Part shown: positions 19,316 to 29,522 of the stretch, piece by piece | How positions within the stretch are numbered: position 1 is the first letter of the stretch | Layout of the letters: each line of letters opens with the position of its first letter | From: Chara braunii | Lineage: Eukaryota > Streptophyta > Charophyceae > Charales > Characeae | Length of the DNA stretch: 34,735 nt | Direction of reading: 5' to 3' | Assembly: GCA_003427395.1 (NCBI GenBank) | Contig: BFEA01000047.1 | Coordinates: 2,083,259 to 2,117,993 of the forward strand | Notes under the pieces: model-generated | Told to the model about the DNA's origin: nothing | What the model saw: the letters and a program-made list of their open reading frames with translations, nothing else | Database searches by the model: none | Made by a program: the position numbers and the translations under genes

Positions 19316-21088
19316 TTGACGTTTGATGGGGTGAACATCACGGAATTCCTGATAGATTACGAGAATCTGGCTGCGTTATTGAAATGGACCGAAGAAAAGA
19401 AGCTGGACCACCTGGGGCAGCATGTGTCTTTAAGCCTAAGGCGGGACATAATGACAATTATGGCCGCGAGCCGGTCTTGGAAAGAAACCCGAGATGTGAT
19501 GATGAGAAAATATCTGGCAGCAGAGAAGATGGCAATGGAGGCCGATTTAGCGGCAGTCCAGAGGAAGAACTTCGCAACGTACAATGACTTCCTACGGGAG
19601 TTTACTTTGGTAGCACTAAGAATCCCCGGGGTCACGGACCGAATAATGAGTAAGTACTTCCTCAGACAGTTCTCCGAGTTCGACAAGGACAAGATGCTGC
19701 CGGCTTACCAACAGACGAGCAAATTTGTAAACACTAGGGACGTTGATTTCAGTACGGTAACGGATCTGACCGAAAAGACGATAGTAACGGAAACATCGGC
19801 CTTGCTTAAGGAAGGGGAGGTCATAGATCTTACCGGTAGAACAGGCGATACGGTAAAGAAGGGGATTGAAAGTCTACATGAGCGGGTGCACGGGGTCAAC
19901 AATAAGATTGAAAGGATGGAGGGCGCACTACTGGTTATGCAGGCGCAAGTATCCCGATCCGCCCTCCCTCCCCAGGAAGCTATGGTTCCGCCAGGTGTAG
20001 CCAACCGGGGATTCGGACGGAGAGATCCTGCTAACGAGCAATGCAAGTACTGCACCGCGATGGGACATTATGTACGTGCATGTCCAAAGTTCAACCATGA
20101 TATCTTAAAGAGGAGATGCACCAGGTCATTAAAGGGAGAGATATTCGGACCACAGACAGAGCGGGTGAATTGGAACTCACCAGGGGGAATGCGACGAGTC
20201 GTTATCATGCTCAACGGATTAGAGATAACGGTCGTAGAAGCTGAGCTGGTGGTCGATATCATTTGGGATCAACTGCGGGGCCGCGGACCGCAGGTCAACT
20301 TTATTTTGGAAAACGACGAACGTGATAGGATGAACGCAACCACTCGACAGGGAACGGTCGGGAGAAGGATTAACCGTGACACCGTTATGGAGGAGGTCGC
20401 CGGAAGCTCCGAACCCCAGGCAGAGCATGAGGCCGAGGAACCAGAGAAAGTCTATGTGAAGCCTAGGGAAGAGGAGCCTGCGGACAAGGTTACCGCCGCT
20501 AAGAAGAAGTTTCGGTATCAAATCCCGATCTTAACTTTGCCTGAGCTCGACGACACCATTAGCAAGTTACTAGGAACCCTGACGTCGGTGTCTTTTCATA
20601 CCATGCTGCAGGCTAGCCCTAGGTTGCTCAAAGGGCTCAGACAACTGTTGACTCGGAGGCGAGTAGAAAAAGGCGACAACCCCGAATTACCAGAAGGGGA
20701 GAGGGAGGAGGAAGCTCCGCAAGAAGTGGCTAACCTTCAGAGGAGTCACGAAAACTTGGAGGATCTCGAAAAAGCCTTCGCAGACATTCGTTTGAGCTTG
20801 CCCGATCGAGAGGGCGGCGAAGTCATGAAATCACCAACCAGGATGAAGCTTAGCTGTCATGCACTGCCTGTAAGGAAACAGAAAATCGAGATCGGGAGTC
20901 ATCATATCGACGCATTAGTAGACGGGGGAGCAAAAATCACTCTCATAAGAAAAGATTTTGCAACGATTACGGAATGTACGGTAAACAAGGAAGTAACAGG
21001 GAGCATTCGGGGAGCAGGCGGGGAAATCCCGTTCGCAGGGTACGTCACGAAGTGCGCTGTAAAGGCAGGAATCAGAGAATCAATCTAG
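19316..21088 (+). CDS. gag: Gag capsid, zinc knuckle and retropepsin (one frame)
   Basis: Open frame of 590 codons, 5'-incomplete because gag upstream is broken. Residues 1-150 look like the Ty3-type capsid (FDGVNITEFLIDYENLAALLKW near the start, then helical segments with NFATYNDFLREF). A CCHC knuckle CKYCTAMGHYVRAC spans residues 243-256 and would bind the genomic RNA. A long, acidic, disordered linker follows. Near the end is a retropepsin: HHIDALVDGGAKITLI with the catalytic aspartate at residue 536. The usual D-S/T-G reads D-G-G here, which is unusual and may impair catalysis. The ORF ends at TAG 21086-21088, but protease-like sequence goes on in the same frame (ILGRPWC at about 21136-21156), so gag and protease, and probably all of pol, were one polyprotein. 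Confidence 0.75.
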   Translation: MTFDGVNITEFLIDYENLAALLKWTEEKKLDHLGQHVSLSLRRDIMTIMAASRSWKETRDVMMRKYLAAEKMAMEADLAAVQRKNFATYNDFLREFTLVALRIPGVTDRIMSKYFLRQFSEFDKDKMLPAYQQTSKFVNTRDVDFSTVTDLTEKTIVTETSALLKEGEVIDLTGRTGDTVKKGIESLHERVHGVNNKIERMEGALLVMQAQVSRSALPPQEAMVPPGVANRGFGRRDPANEQCKYCTAMGHYVRACPKFNHDILKRRCTRSLKGEIFGPQTERVNWNSPGGMRRVVIMLNGLEITVVEAELVVDIIWDQLRGRGPQVNFILENDERDRMNATTRQGTVGRRINRDTVMEEVAGSSEPQAEHEAEEPEKVYVKPREEEPADKVTAAKKKFRYQIPILTLPELDDTISKLLGTLTSVSFHTMLQASPRLLKGLRQLLTRRRVEKGDNPELPEGEREEEAPQEVANLQRSHENLEDLEKAFADIRLSLPDREGGEVMKSPTRMKLSCHALPVRKQKIEIGSHHIDALVDGGAKITLIRKDFATITECTVNKEVTGSIRGAGGEIPFAGYVTKCAVKAGIRESI

Positions 21089-21726
21089 TCGTTTCAGCGG
21101 ATGACCGTAATGGAGGAAATGAACCAAGACATAATCCTCGGGAGACCGTGGTGCGCGAACGTGGAGATGACAGGCATGCACTTGCATGATGGCTCATACA
21201 TGATAGACATAGAGGACCCCGTGACTGGCCAGAGAGAGCTCCTTCGACTCCTTGGAACGGGAGGAAACCTCCCGAAGGAAAAATTGGCAACATGGTCGCC
21301 GTCGTTCGAGGATAGTATGCGAAAAGGGGCTTTCGCACGGATGGAGGGTATGAGAGAAAGGGTAGAAATCATGATTGAGGAAACATTCAACAAGAAGGAG
21401 TGGATCAAGATGGGCCTGCCCCAGAAGAAGAGGAGGCAGGAGGACGAAGTTCTGGGCATTATGGTAGCAGAAAAGGAGTCAGAGGTCGAACTTGGTGCTT
21501 GCCTGCCCAAGCGAAAAGAAGTACGCCCAGACGTGCTAGAAGTCGCACTCGAGATCCCCGACCTATTACAACTCATCAAGGCCCTCAGATACCACAAGGT
21601 ATGAGTAGACTCAACAACCTTGGCCAAGTTCGAAGGAGAGGTGCAAAGGGGATATTGCCTGAATGGGAAGCTAGTTAGTATTCAACAACGAGTCGTGGAG
21701 GCGACGAGGGCGATTCCGACTGTTCA
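21089..21726 (+). pseudogene. pol: Protease end and linker to reverse transcriptase
   Basis: This continues in the gag-protease frame. MNQDIILGRPWCANVEM is the second half of a retropepsin fold (I-L-G-R/x near the end is typical). After that comes a charged linker without recognisable domain. TGA at 21602-21604 breaks it, and the reading frame shifts by one somewhere in 21605-21770, because the reverse transcriptase lies in another frame. Confidence 0.6.
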
Positions 21727-23388
21727 TTGTTTAGGAGAAAGATCCCGGAAGGAAGTCTTCGAAAGTACAAGCCGGTAGGGAAGAAAGCGAAACCGGTCTC
21801 GATCCTGCTAGAGACATCAAAGGAAGAGGCTATGGAGAAGGAGGAAGAGGTCCTTCGAGTGATCCGAGAAAGAAAGGCGACGAAGGGACATTGGATACCA
21901 GATGAGGTAGCTGACACAATGAAGATTGGGATAGACGAGTTCTTAACGGAAGAAGAAACCCGCCTGATGAAAAGGACCTGCCAGGAGTTTCACCTGGCAT
22001 TTGCCTTTAGTGATCACCAGAAGGGACGACTGGATGCGAAGCTGATCCCTCCAGTTAGAATTCACACGGTAGAACATGAGTGCTGGAATGACAAGGGGCC
22101 GTCCTATGAATTTGGGATAGCAGGAGAAGTAACAAACCTCCTCCGAGCGAAAATTGACTCTTTCGTTGCGGAGCCTACGGCGTCGCCATACGCAAATTAG
22201 TGGTTCGTCTTTCGGAAGCCTAACAAGACACTAAGGTGGATCTAGGACCTGCGGAAGTTGAATGCGGTAACCATTCGGGATGCTGACTCGCTACCTCAGG
22301 CTGACTTATTAACAGAATTGCACGCCGGTCGGAGCGTTTATTCTCTGATAGATCTGTACTCAGGGTACGACCAACTTCCACTGGATGTTCGGGACAGGCC
22401 ATACACAGCTATGCACACCCCCGTAGGCCAGCTACAGATGCAAGTGACCCCTATGGGATTCACAAACGAGGTGGCTGAAGCGCAACGCAGGATGCTCGTC
22501 GTGGCCGGGGACATGTTCCCAGAAAAATGTGAGCCTTACATTGATGACAATCCGATCAAAGGCGCGGAGGAGAAGGACGAGACGGAAGTCCAACCAGGGA
22601 TCCGACGTTTTGTGTGGGACCACCTGCAGGACATCAAGGACTTACTCCGCCGGTTCCTAGTATACAACATTACGGCTAGTGGACCAAAGAGTATCCTAGC
22701 AGTACCGGAGGTAACTATACTAGGATTTCGTTGCGGTGCTTACGGCAGGAAGCCGGATCTGGCAAAGACCGACAAGATATCCCAGTGGTTGACGCCACTG
22801 CGCACGACGATGGAGGTAAGGGCATTCATAGGCATAGTCGGCTTTTGGAGGATCTTCATTAAGAACTTTGTCAAGATTGCTGAGCCTATCTGGGCTATGA
22901 TCAGGGAAGAAGGAACCATGGATTGGACGGAGGAGCGAGAAGGAGTTGTCCAAAGGCTGAAGGACATATTGACATCTGAGACAGTCGCCCTGTTCGCGCC
23001 TTGTTTTAATGACGAAGTGGGACGACCCTTCATCCTAGAGACGGATGAAGGACCTTTGGTCGTAGGAGGTGTGTTGATTTAAGGGGATGAGGGGGGAAAA
23101 GAAAGGCCAATTAAGTTTGAAAGTAGGACCTTGAACTCCGCAGAGCGGCGGTATCCACAGTTCAAGAAGGAGGTCCTAGCCATATTGCACTGTCTTAAGA
23201 CCTTTCAGGCCTACCTATTTGGGAAGCGGTTCATCCTCAGGATCGATTCGATGAATGTTGCAGGGGCCTTAAAGAATTACAGGCCTATAAATCCGACGGT
23301 GGGGAGATGGGTAGGATTTATCTGGCAGTTCGATTATAAGATCGAACGGATTGCGGGAATTAGGAACAAGGCTAATGGGCTGAGCTGA
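21727..23388 (+). pseudogene. pol: Reverse transcriptase and RNase H, four stops
   Basis: One frame covers the connection, reverse transcriptase and RNase H, making cDNA from element RNA. Visible motifs: WFVFRKPNKTLRW then DLRKLNAVTIRD (22201-22281), catalytic LIDLYSGYDQ with Asp at 22351, TPMGFTNEVAEAQRRM, and YIDD at 22537-22548. RNase H has its acidic residues at 23044 (ETDEG), 23143 (AERRYPQFKKE) and 23245 (RIDSMN), and ends FDYKIERIAGIRNKANGLS. In-frame stops lie at 22198 TAG, 22243 TAG, 23080 TAA and 23386 TGA. At 22243, 23080 and 23386 the family expects Gln, Gln and Arg, so single C-to-T changes explain them. The MHTPVG..PMGFTN..YIDDNPIKG pattern resembles elements I associate with charophytes and basidiomycetes rather than those of flowering plants. 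It is non-functional as it stands. Confidence 0.85.
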
Positions 23389-25051
23389 GTCTGCATCACT
23401 TCCGAAGGGGTGGAGGATGCGGAGCCCATAGATGCGTTCCTCGAATACGAAGGAGGGACTCTTGCGGTGGATAACGAAAGGATGAGCAAAGGATGCACAT
23501 CGGAAGAACTATTGATCCAGACTTTGGAGAAGGGGGCATCTACCGTAGTAGCAGAACTTAGAGAAGGACCAGTCACCACTCGAGGACGCAGAGAAGAAAA
23601 TGACTCATGGGGAGCGATAGTAGGACCGAAAGAGGAGCTAATAGCAATGGCGATCGAGAGAGGCCGGGAAACAGTGATGAGCTTAGTAGAATCTTGGGAA
23701 AGAAAAGAGTTGCAATGGGTGGTAAATCAGATGCAGGAAGGAAAGGATGGGGGCAAGAAGGAGAGGAGTTTTTCTATGTCCAATCATACGAAGGGCTCTT
23801 TCGAGAAATCGGGCTGTTGCTGGTAGGCAACAAACAACCTACGGAAGTCAGTATTAAAGCAAGAGAATAAGCCGAAAGATATGTCCTAAGGGGCAGGCAT
23901 TTGTTCTGAAGGGAGGAAGGTGCTATGCCCAGAAGGATTGTGTGCGGAAGATCTAGGCAAGGAGACGTTATCCAGGCAATGCACGACGGGTTAGCTGGAG
24001 GTCATCGGTCGTCCAAAGGAACGCTTCCAAAGATAACGCCACTCTATTATTAGCCAGGCATGGCAGGCATGGTCGCCATATACTGCCCAACTTGCCTTAT
24101 TTGCCACGAACGAAGCTCGGTGCGGGTCTTCGAGCCGCTTAGACCAACGCGGGTGCTAGGGCCGGGACATCTGGTCCACCTCGACCTTGCGATCATGCCT
24201 TTATCAACGGATGGGTACAGGTATATCCTGGATGCGCGAGACAACTTAAGTGGGTTCGTGGAGGCGGTCTCCCTCAAGAAAAAGACAGGGAGGAGTGTGG
24301 CGGACCGGATAGAAGACTTCTACTTGAGGCATCTGTTCGTCAGGAGGTTTATAGCAGACAATGGAACAGAGTTTGTGAACCAAGAAGTATTGAGGATGCT
24401 TAAGAGACTCCTCGTACCGATCAAACTCATCGAGCCGTATCACCCTGAGGCCAATGCACCTGTGGAAAGGGGGCACCGAACCTTGAAGAACACGATTGCG
24501 AAGCTCGCAGCGGACCGTCTGGGGAACTGGCCTAGGTATCTTAAGCAGGTTGTCTTTGCGGAGAATATGACCCCTAAAAGGACAACAGGATGTATCCCGA
24601 CGGAAATTTGGTACGGAAGAGAGATCGACTTTCCCGTGGAAGCCTTGGTACCTACCTGGAATAGGATACATGATGATCCGCAAATGACTACTGAAGAGTT
24701 AATCGAGGCAAGATATCAACAGATCCTTAAGAACGAGGAGGTCATGGAAGACATCGCCAACCGCGTACTAGACAGCAGAATGAGGGACAAAGCAAGGTGG
24801 GACCAGATTAAGAACATCAGAAAGGAGCCACTTCAAGTGGGAGAGATGGTATTGCTAAGGAACCCGGCACTAGAAAGTACTTGGTCGGGACAGTTGGGAA
24901 GAAGGTTCAAAGGCCCTACCGGGTCGCCAAGCGGGTGGGACTGAACACCTTCGAACTGGAAGATTTGAACGGAACTGGATTGAAAGGGCCCTTCCCGGGG
25001 CAACGATTGGTCAGGTTTCTAAGTCGGGATTCAGTGAAACAATGGCTTTAG
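23389..25051 (+). pseudogene. pol: Integrase with HHCC, DD35E and GPY/F-like tail
   Basis: After a charged linker the frame changes near a G run at about 23750. Then come the zinc finger (His at 23982 and 24003, Cys pair at 24093 and 24102, H-x29-C between them), the catalytic core with Asp 24183 (HLDLAIM), Asp 24357 (FIADNGTEF) and Glu 24465 (NAPVERGHRTL), giving the DD35E spacing, and a chromatin-side tail. A lost base near 24914 puts the tail in a third frame, where PYRVAKRVGLNTFELEDL and KGPFPGQRL form a GPY/F-like module ending at TAG 25049-25051. Stops at 23868 TAA, 23907 TGA and 24051 TAG interrupt the N-terminal part; the last replaces Trp of YYWPGM. No chromodomain is visible. The enzyme would insert the cDNA into host DNA but is dead here. 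Confidence 0.85.
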
Positions 25052-25333
25052 GAGACCGAAGATAAGGAAACTGAGGGGCCGCAAGCTTAAGACTGACCAC
25101 AGCCTTGCCCACACTATGGTTTGTCTCTGACCATGTCCATGGGACTGTCATTTCTGGGGGACTGGGGCAATGGCTTGGACTGACTGAGGATGAAAGGCAG
25201 CATGACTTGGGGCTTTGCAATATCTGGCTTGTGTGATGACGGGAAGGGATGTTTGAGGCATTGTACCATAGTTTTTGACAGGAAAAAAATGGGATCTTCA
25301 CAAACGATGTTTTTTGCATAAGGGAGGAAAATG

Positions 25334-25342
25334 TATAAAAAG
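25334..25342 (+). promoter_or_regulatory. TATA box before the 3' ORF
   Basis: TATAAAAAG lies 76 bases upstream of ATG 25410. The distance suits a separate transcript for the 3' ORF. An alternative ATG pair at 25346/25349 opens a 37-codon frame ending at TAA, which would act as a short upstream ORF. The assignment rests on position and consensus only. Confidence 0.45.
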
Positions 25343-25409
25343 GGCATGATGCGAAAGATACTGGGAGCATTTTTTTGGGAAAGGGGAGTTGTCTACCGGA
25401 CTGGGCGGA

Positions 25410-26403
25410 ATGTGCGTATGCGGGGTATTGCGGGTGTTGTTTTGTTATACAAGATCTAAGAGAAAAACGAAAAAAGGCAAAAAAATAGAATTCGACAACG
25501 AGAACGATAGCGGGGCGATCAACAAGCCTACCAGAGGGGAGGAAGCAGGACCAAGCCAAGGGAGGAGGGCAGCGAAGAGAAAGTTGTACATAGGACTCAT
25601 GGGTGGTTCAGTGCTAGGCAGGGGTCGAAGGAAATGCTTGTGTAGGAAATCCTCACCCCTCCGTAAGGGAGAAGGTATAGAAATTTCATCTGACAGTGAG
25701 GGAGGGAAGGAAAAGGCAGAACTAGAAGAAGGAGGCAATGCGGGTATGGGAGATAAGGTTCAGGTCTCTGACGAGGAAGGAGCTAACAGGGGCAAACGAC
25801 GTGAGACTTGGCGTGGGGAAAGCGAGCGGAAACAAGACATGCGCGACGAACATGAGGAGGGTGAGGAAAGAAGGGAAAGCCCGCTTGAAGGACGAAGCAG
25901 CCATGGCAGTTGTGAGGGGTATGGAACGGGGACATAGATTCCTTTTACCTACGATCCGAAGAACCTTGCAGGTGGGTATAGCCCCATACAGACAGAAGGC
26001 GAGGAGGACGGACGAGGAGGAGAATGTATGAAAAGTCACAGAAATCAGCAGCGGGGATGAGAGAGATGAGATCTCGAGACCTAGGGAAGAAGGGCAGCCC
26101 CCGATGCACCAGCCGGGCGACGGGGCTTTCAGATAGGAGGACGAGTTTAGACCAATACCCAGTCATTGGTTTCAGCAGTGGACTAATGTGATCAGGCACG
26201 AATGGATTGTCAAGACTCGGAAACTCGCAAGGGCAGGGGTGAAAGCCACACCATTGAATTTTTTTAGCGAGGCAGAGTTACGGAAAATTATAAGGATAAG
26301 GAGAGAAATCGAGACCTTTGGCCTGGGGGTTAGACAACCATCTGAGGAACATGGTGGACCAAGAAACGAGCAAGTCGAGGCACAAGACAACAATAGGCAT
26401 TAG
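25410..26403 (+). pseudogene. Unknown 3' accessory ORF, interrupted
   Basis: From ATG 25410 a frame of 175 codons runs to TAG 25935-25937. It starts with a short hydrophobic, cysteine-containing segment (MCVCGVLRVLFCY), then a strongly basic stretch, then IEISSDSEGG, which has the look of a SUMO-interaction or CK2-type acidic-serine motif, and then acidic, disordered sequence. The same frame continues after the stop with IPFTYDPKNLAGGYSPI and four more stops; the last well-formed part is in another frame (about 26145-26403) and includes PIPSHWFQQW and NFFSEAELRKIIRIRREIE, ending at TAG 26401-26403. Total coding potential is about 330 residues. I recognise no family. Its place between integrase and 3' LTR is where env-like or other extra genes of Ty3/gypsy elements sit, but there is no convincing glycoprotein signature. 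Confidence 0.5.
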
Positions 26404-27137
26404 ATGTTAATTGAGTGTTGGACAAGAATCCTGGGTTTATTTCTCAATTGCAAAACATTGGAGGAAAATGTGTATAATATGAGTAAGCTTACAAGGGATG
26501 AGTGATGGAAGGGTCAACTAAGACTGTGTCGTGATAACATTAGAAGATAGTGTATTGAGGCTACTTTTGGATGAGCTACCTTCGAAAGTGGGTACAAAAG
26601 ACAAGGACATGGGGCATGGGATGAGACCAGTTGGGAATGGTGTATTGTGAAATTTGGATGGAATGAGGATTGTGTTTTTTTAGGAAAGAAATTTTGAGTA
26701 CGGATTGATGAGCAAAGCAAGGCATTGAATGTTGGTCGAGTACAAGAGAGGTTAGGGAACCTATGGGTGAAGGGACGTGAAGAACACTCCTTCCCTAGGA
26801 GCCTAATCCAACTGAGTCATGAATGAGTCTGAGAAAAGTCGAAATCTGAGTGATCAGAAAGAGTAAAAATGGAAGGGGCGCTTCTGTCTTTCGTTATGGA
26901 TGAACGACCAAGTGGGCTAGTGCTGCTAAGGGTCGCGAGCCCCAACTCGAGTACTAGACGCTAAGTCAAATGTATGCATGGATAGTACATTACTGTGAGA
27001 AATGAAATGGATAATATATTACTGTGAGAAATGAAAAAAAGAGAACAGCACGCAAAAGATGAGATGACCACCTTCTAACCTCCAAAACAGAAATGGGATC
27101 CGTAACCTCGAGGTCCACCTCCTCGGACACTAACATT
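26404..27137 (+). other. Non-coding stretch with a 29-bp duplication
   Basis: No gene is recognised. A unit containing TTACTGTGAGAAATGA occurs twice in tandem at 26978-27035 with a period of 29 bases. Confidence 0.5.
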
Positions 27138-27374
27138 GAGAATGGAAAGGGATGACCGTAACCAGGCTGTTCGACTTGAGAATAGAAAGGAATGACCCTA
27201 ACCAGGCTGTTCGACTTGAGAATAGAAAGGAATGACCCTAACCAGATTGTTCGACTTGAGAATGGAAAAGAATGACCCTAACCAGGCTGTTCGACTTGAG
27301 AATGGAAAGGAATGGCCCTAACCAGGCCATTCGACTTGAGAATGGAAAAGAACGACCCTCACCAGGTTGTTCGG
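27138..27374 (+). repeat. 40-bp tandem repeat, about 6 copies
   Basis: Units start GAGAATGGAAAGG and end CAGGCTGTTCGACTT, beginning at 27138, 27178, 27218, 27258, 27298 and 27338 with the last incomplete. Differences between units are mostly single transitions. Confidence 0.9.
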
Positions 27375-27436
27375 GAACGACCCCTGACAAGGATCATTCC
27401 TTTTGAAATAGGCACTGGGGTCCCCTGCATATTGAA

Positions 27437-27478
27437 TTGAGAAAGGTTGATTGAGAAAGGTTGATTGAGAAAGGTTGA
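27437..27478 (+). repeat. 14-bp tandem repeat, 3 copies
   Basis: TTGAGAAAGGTTGA three times without change. Confidence 0.9.
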
Positions 27479-27505
27479 TTGTGAATGTGTTGGACTGAGC
27501 AATAA

Positions 27506-27660
27506 GAGATGGAAAAGGCCGGTGGGTCGGTCATCTAAATAGTCAATGGATGGATGAAAGAGATGGAAAGGACCGGTGGGTCGGTCATTGAAATAGCCAA
27601 TGGGATGGACGGAAGAGATGGAAAAGGCCGGTGAGTCGGCCACTGAAATAGCCAAGGAGG
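27506..27660 (+). repeat. 55-bp tandem repeat, 3 copies
   Basis: Units start GAGATGGAAAAGGCCGGTG at 27506, 27560 and 27615 and include GGTCGGTCA and AAATAGCCAA. A related CGGTC/CGGCC motif is scattered on to about 28000. Confidence 0.85.
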
Positions 27661-28946
27661 CGAAAAAAAGATGTGAATAAGAAGGACAGGGTAAAGAAGG
27701 CGGAACCCTAAAGCCAAGAAGGGCAGGGACCGTTGGGACGGTTACAGAGATTAAGTGTTGAAGAATGAGAGAGTTGAGGATTGAATGGGCGGAAGGGTCA
27801 GTCTTGAGAAATGACTATTGAAAAAATGATCGCCAGACCGGCCATGAGGGTGGCCTTGTTGATGAGAGGCTTTCGGACCAGCCATGATAATCAGCCTTGG
27901 AAATAACATGGGGTTGAGTGTTTGAAGATTGGATATTGCATTGCATAGCCAGGGGACTCTAGGCAACTTCATGTAAGGTCGTCGGGCCGACCATAAAAAT
28001 AGCAAGAAATTGAGCTTTCTTTCTTTTTTAGTCCCATGTCTCAACATAAGGGGGATAGCAATGCCTGCATCGCGACCCCAAGACCTCTACCCGTTAAGGA
28101 AAAAGCCTCAGCGTGACCTACTCCTCATAAAAAGGAATAAGGGTTGAAGGACCAAAGCACCTCTCTCCTTGATTGATGCTGACCGTCCGGAACTAACCCC
28201 GACAACGAGCTCTAGTCGGGGAGTTCAAACTGCGCCTCATGTTGAAACCTAAACGTCAAGGGCATGGTGCCAAACGGGCGAGAGAGCCATTCTTTTTCCT
28301 AAGTCTCATTTTTTCTCCCTAACCACACGCCATGTCGTAGAGGGGCGACATGGCCGTTTGGAATGGACCACGACTGCTCGCGTTAAGTTGAGCAGCACTG
28401 TCCAAAGGGAGGAATCGGGCGTGGTACCGGGTGGAAGCCGCAACCACCACAGGGCAAGTGACACCGCCCTGCCGGATCATTACAACCGTTCCGGGACTAA
28501 CCGCGAGGTCTTCGTAACTGCACTCGCAGACTAATAAAGAGTCTCAACTCTCTTGAAAGTAAGAGGCTGAATCCAAGAAAACACCGTTCGGAAGGAACGA
28601 TTCGTGAGAAAACACTTACGGCAAGATGGGGTCCTGGGAGGCGTGGACTGGACCTACCTTCCAGACGTGGGGTGGTACCTCAGTGATGACGCCCGTCTAG
28701 TAAGCAGCAAAGTGTCGGACTAGAGTTGGAGATGAGGTGAGTAATCAGCAGGGGGAGGACTGATCACCCTTCCTTTTTGGGGCTGATGGGCCGGCATCCG
28801 TCTACTCAGTTGGTGGGCCAAGGTCTGCGTACCTCCGAGTAAAAGTAGTCGTGCGATGGGAACATCGCATTTTGAGTGGGATGAAGGTGTGTCACCTACC
28901 GATGAAAAAGCGTGCAAAAGAGAAGGATACCATGAGCGTAAGAGTG
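27661..28946 (+). other. Non-coding stretch with several short hairpins
   Basis: No gene is recognised. Inverted repeats include CCCCGAC with GTCGGGG (about 28197-28221) and GCCATGTCG (28329-28337) with CGACATGGC (28346-28354). The part 28060-28720 is more GC-rich and not tandemly repeated. I cannot match it to a known RNA. Confidence 0.5.
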
Positions 28947-29395
28947 GATGAGTAATTGACTTTGCGCAGGCTTGGGAAAGGGTCTGGCAAAATGTCCAGA
29001 AGAGAAACGGATGAATAATTGACATTGTATAAGCTTAAGAAAAGTCTTGGCAAGATGTCTAGAAGAAAAACTGATGAGTAATTGACGTTGCATGAGCTTC
29101 AGAAAAGGACTGGTAAGGTGTCCAACTGAGGAAAAGATGTGTGAATGACTCCGCATGGGCTTGAGACGAGACCTGGCGGGGATGTCCAGGAGAGAAATGG
29201 ATGAGTATTTGACCTAGCACGGGCTTGAGAGAAGGTCTGGCAGGATGTCCAGAACAGAAAGATATGTGAAATTGGTTTTGCGTAGACCTAAAGAAAAGTC
29301 TGGTAAGACGCCCAGAAAAGAGATACAGGTATAATGAACTTTGGATGAGTATGAGGGAGGCGCGGCAAAATGCTAGAAGAAATATGTGAATAAGA
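28947..29395 (+). repeat. 63-bp tandem repeat, 6-7 degenerate copies
   Basis: Units start GATGAGTAATTGAC at 28947, 29010, 29074, 29136, 29200 and 29261, each containing a TCTGGCAAGATGTCCAGAAG-like segment. A last, weaker copy runs to about 29395. The period is 21 codons, which explains the long, repetitive minus-strand frames here; they are not genes. Confidence 0.85.
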
Positions 29396-29522
29396 GGACT
29401 GAGTAACGCGCATTTTAAAGCCTGGATACGAGAAAAGACGAATGAGGATGACACACGTAAGTTGGGCAAAATGACATGGGAAAAACACATGGGAGTTGGC
29501 TAAGCATGAGACTGAGGAAAGA

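Noticed and set aside
21086-24053. Reassigned genetic code (TAA/TAG read as Gln, as in some ulvophyte algae)
   Set aside because: Three of the stops would fit Gln, but others stand for Arg or Trp, and there are frameshifts as well. Mutational decay explains all of them.
25410-26403. env-like gene
   Set aside because: Position fits, but there is no signal peptide with a second membrane anchor and no cysteine pattern of a glycoprotein; the protein is basic and acidic by blocks and looks nuclear.
28720-29490. Several repetitive minus-strand frames
   Set aside because: The 63-bp repeat period equals 21 codons, which keeps a frame open without coding. Their amino-acid repeats simply follow the DNA repeat.
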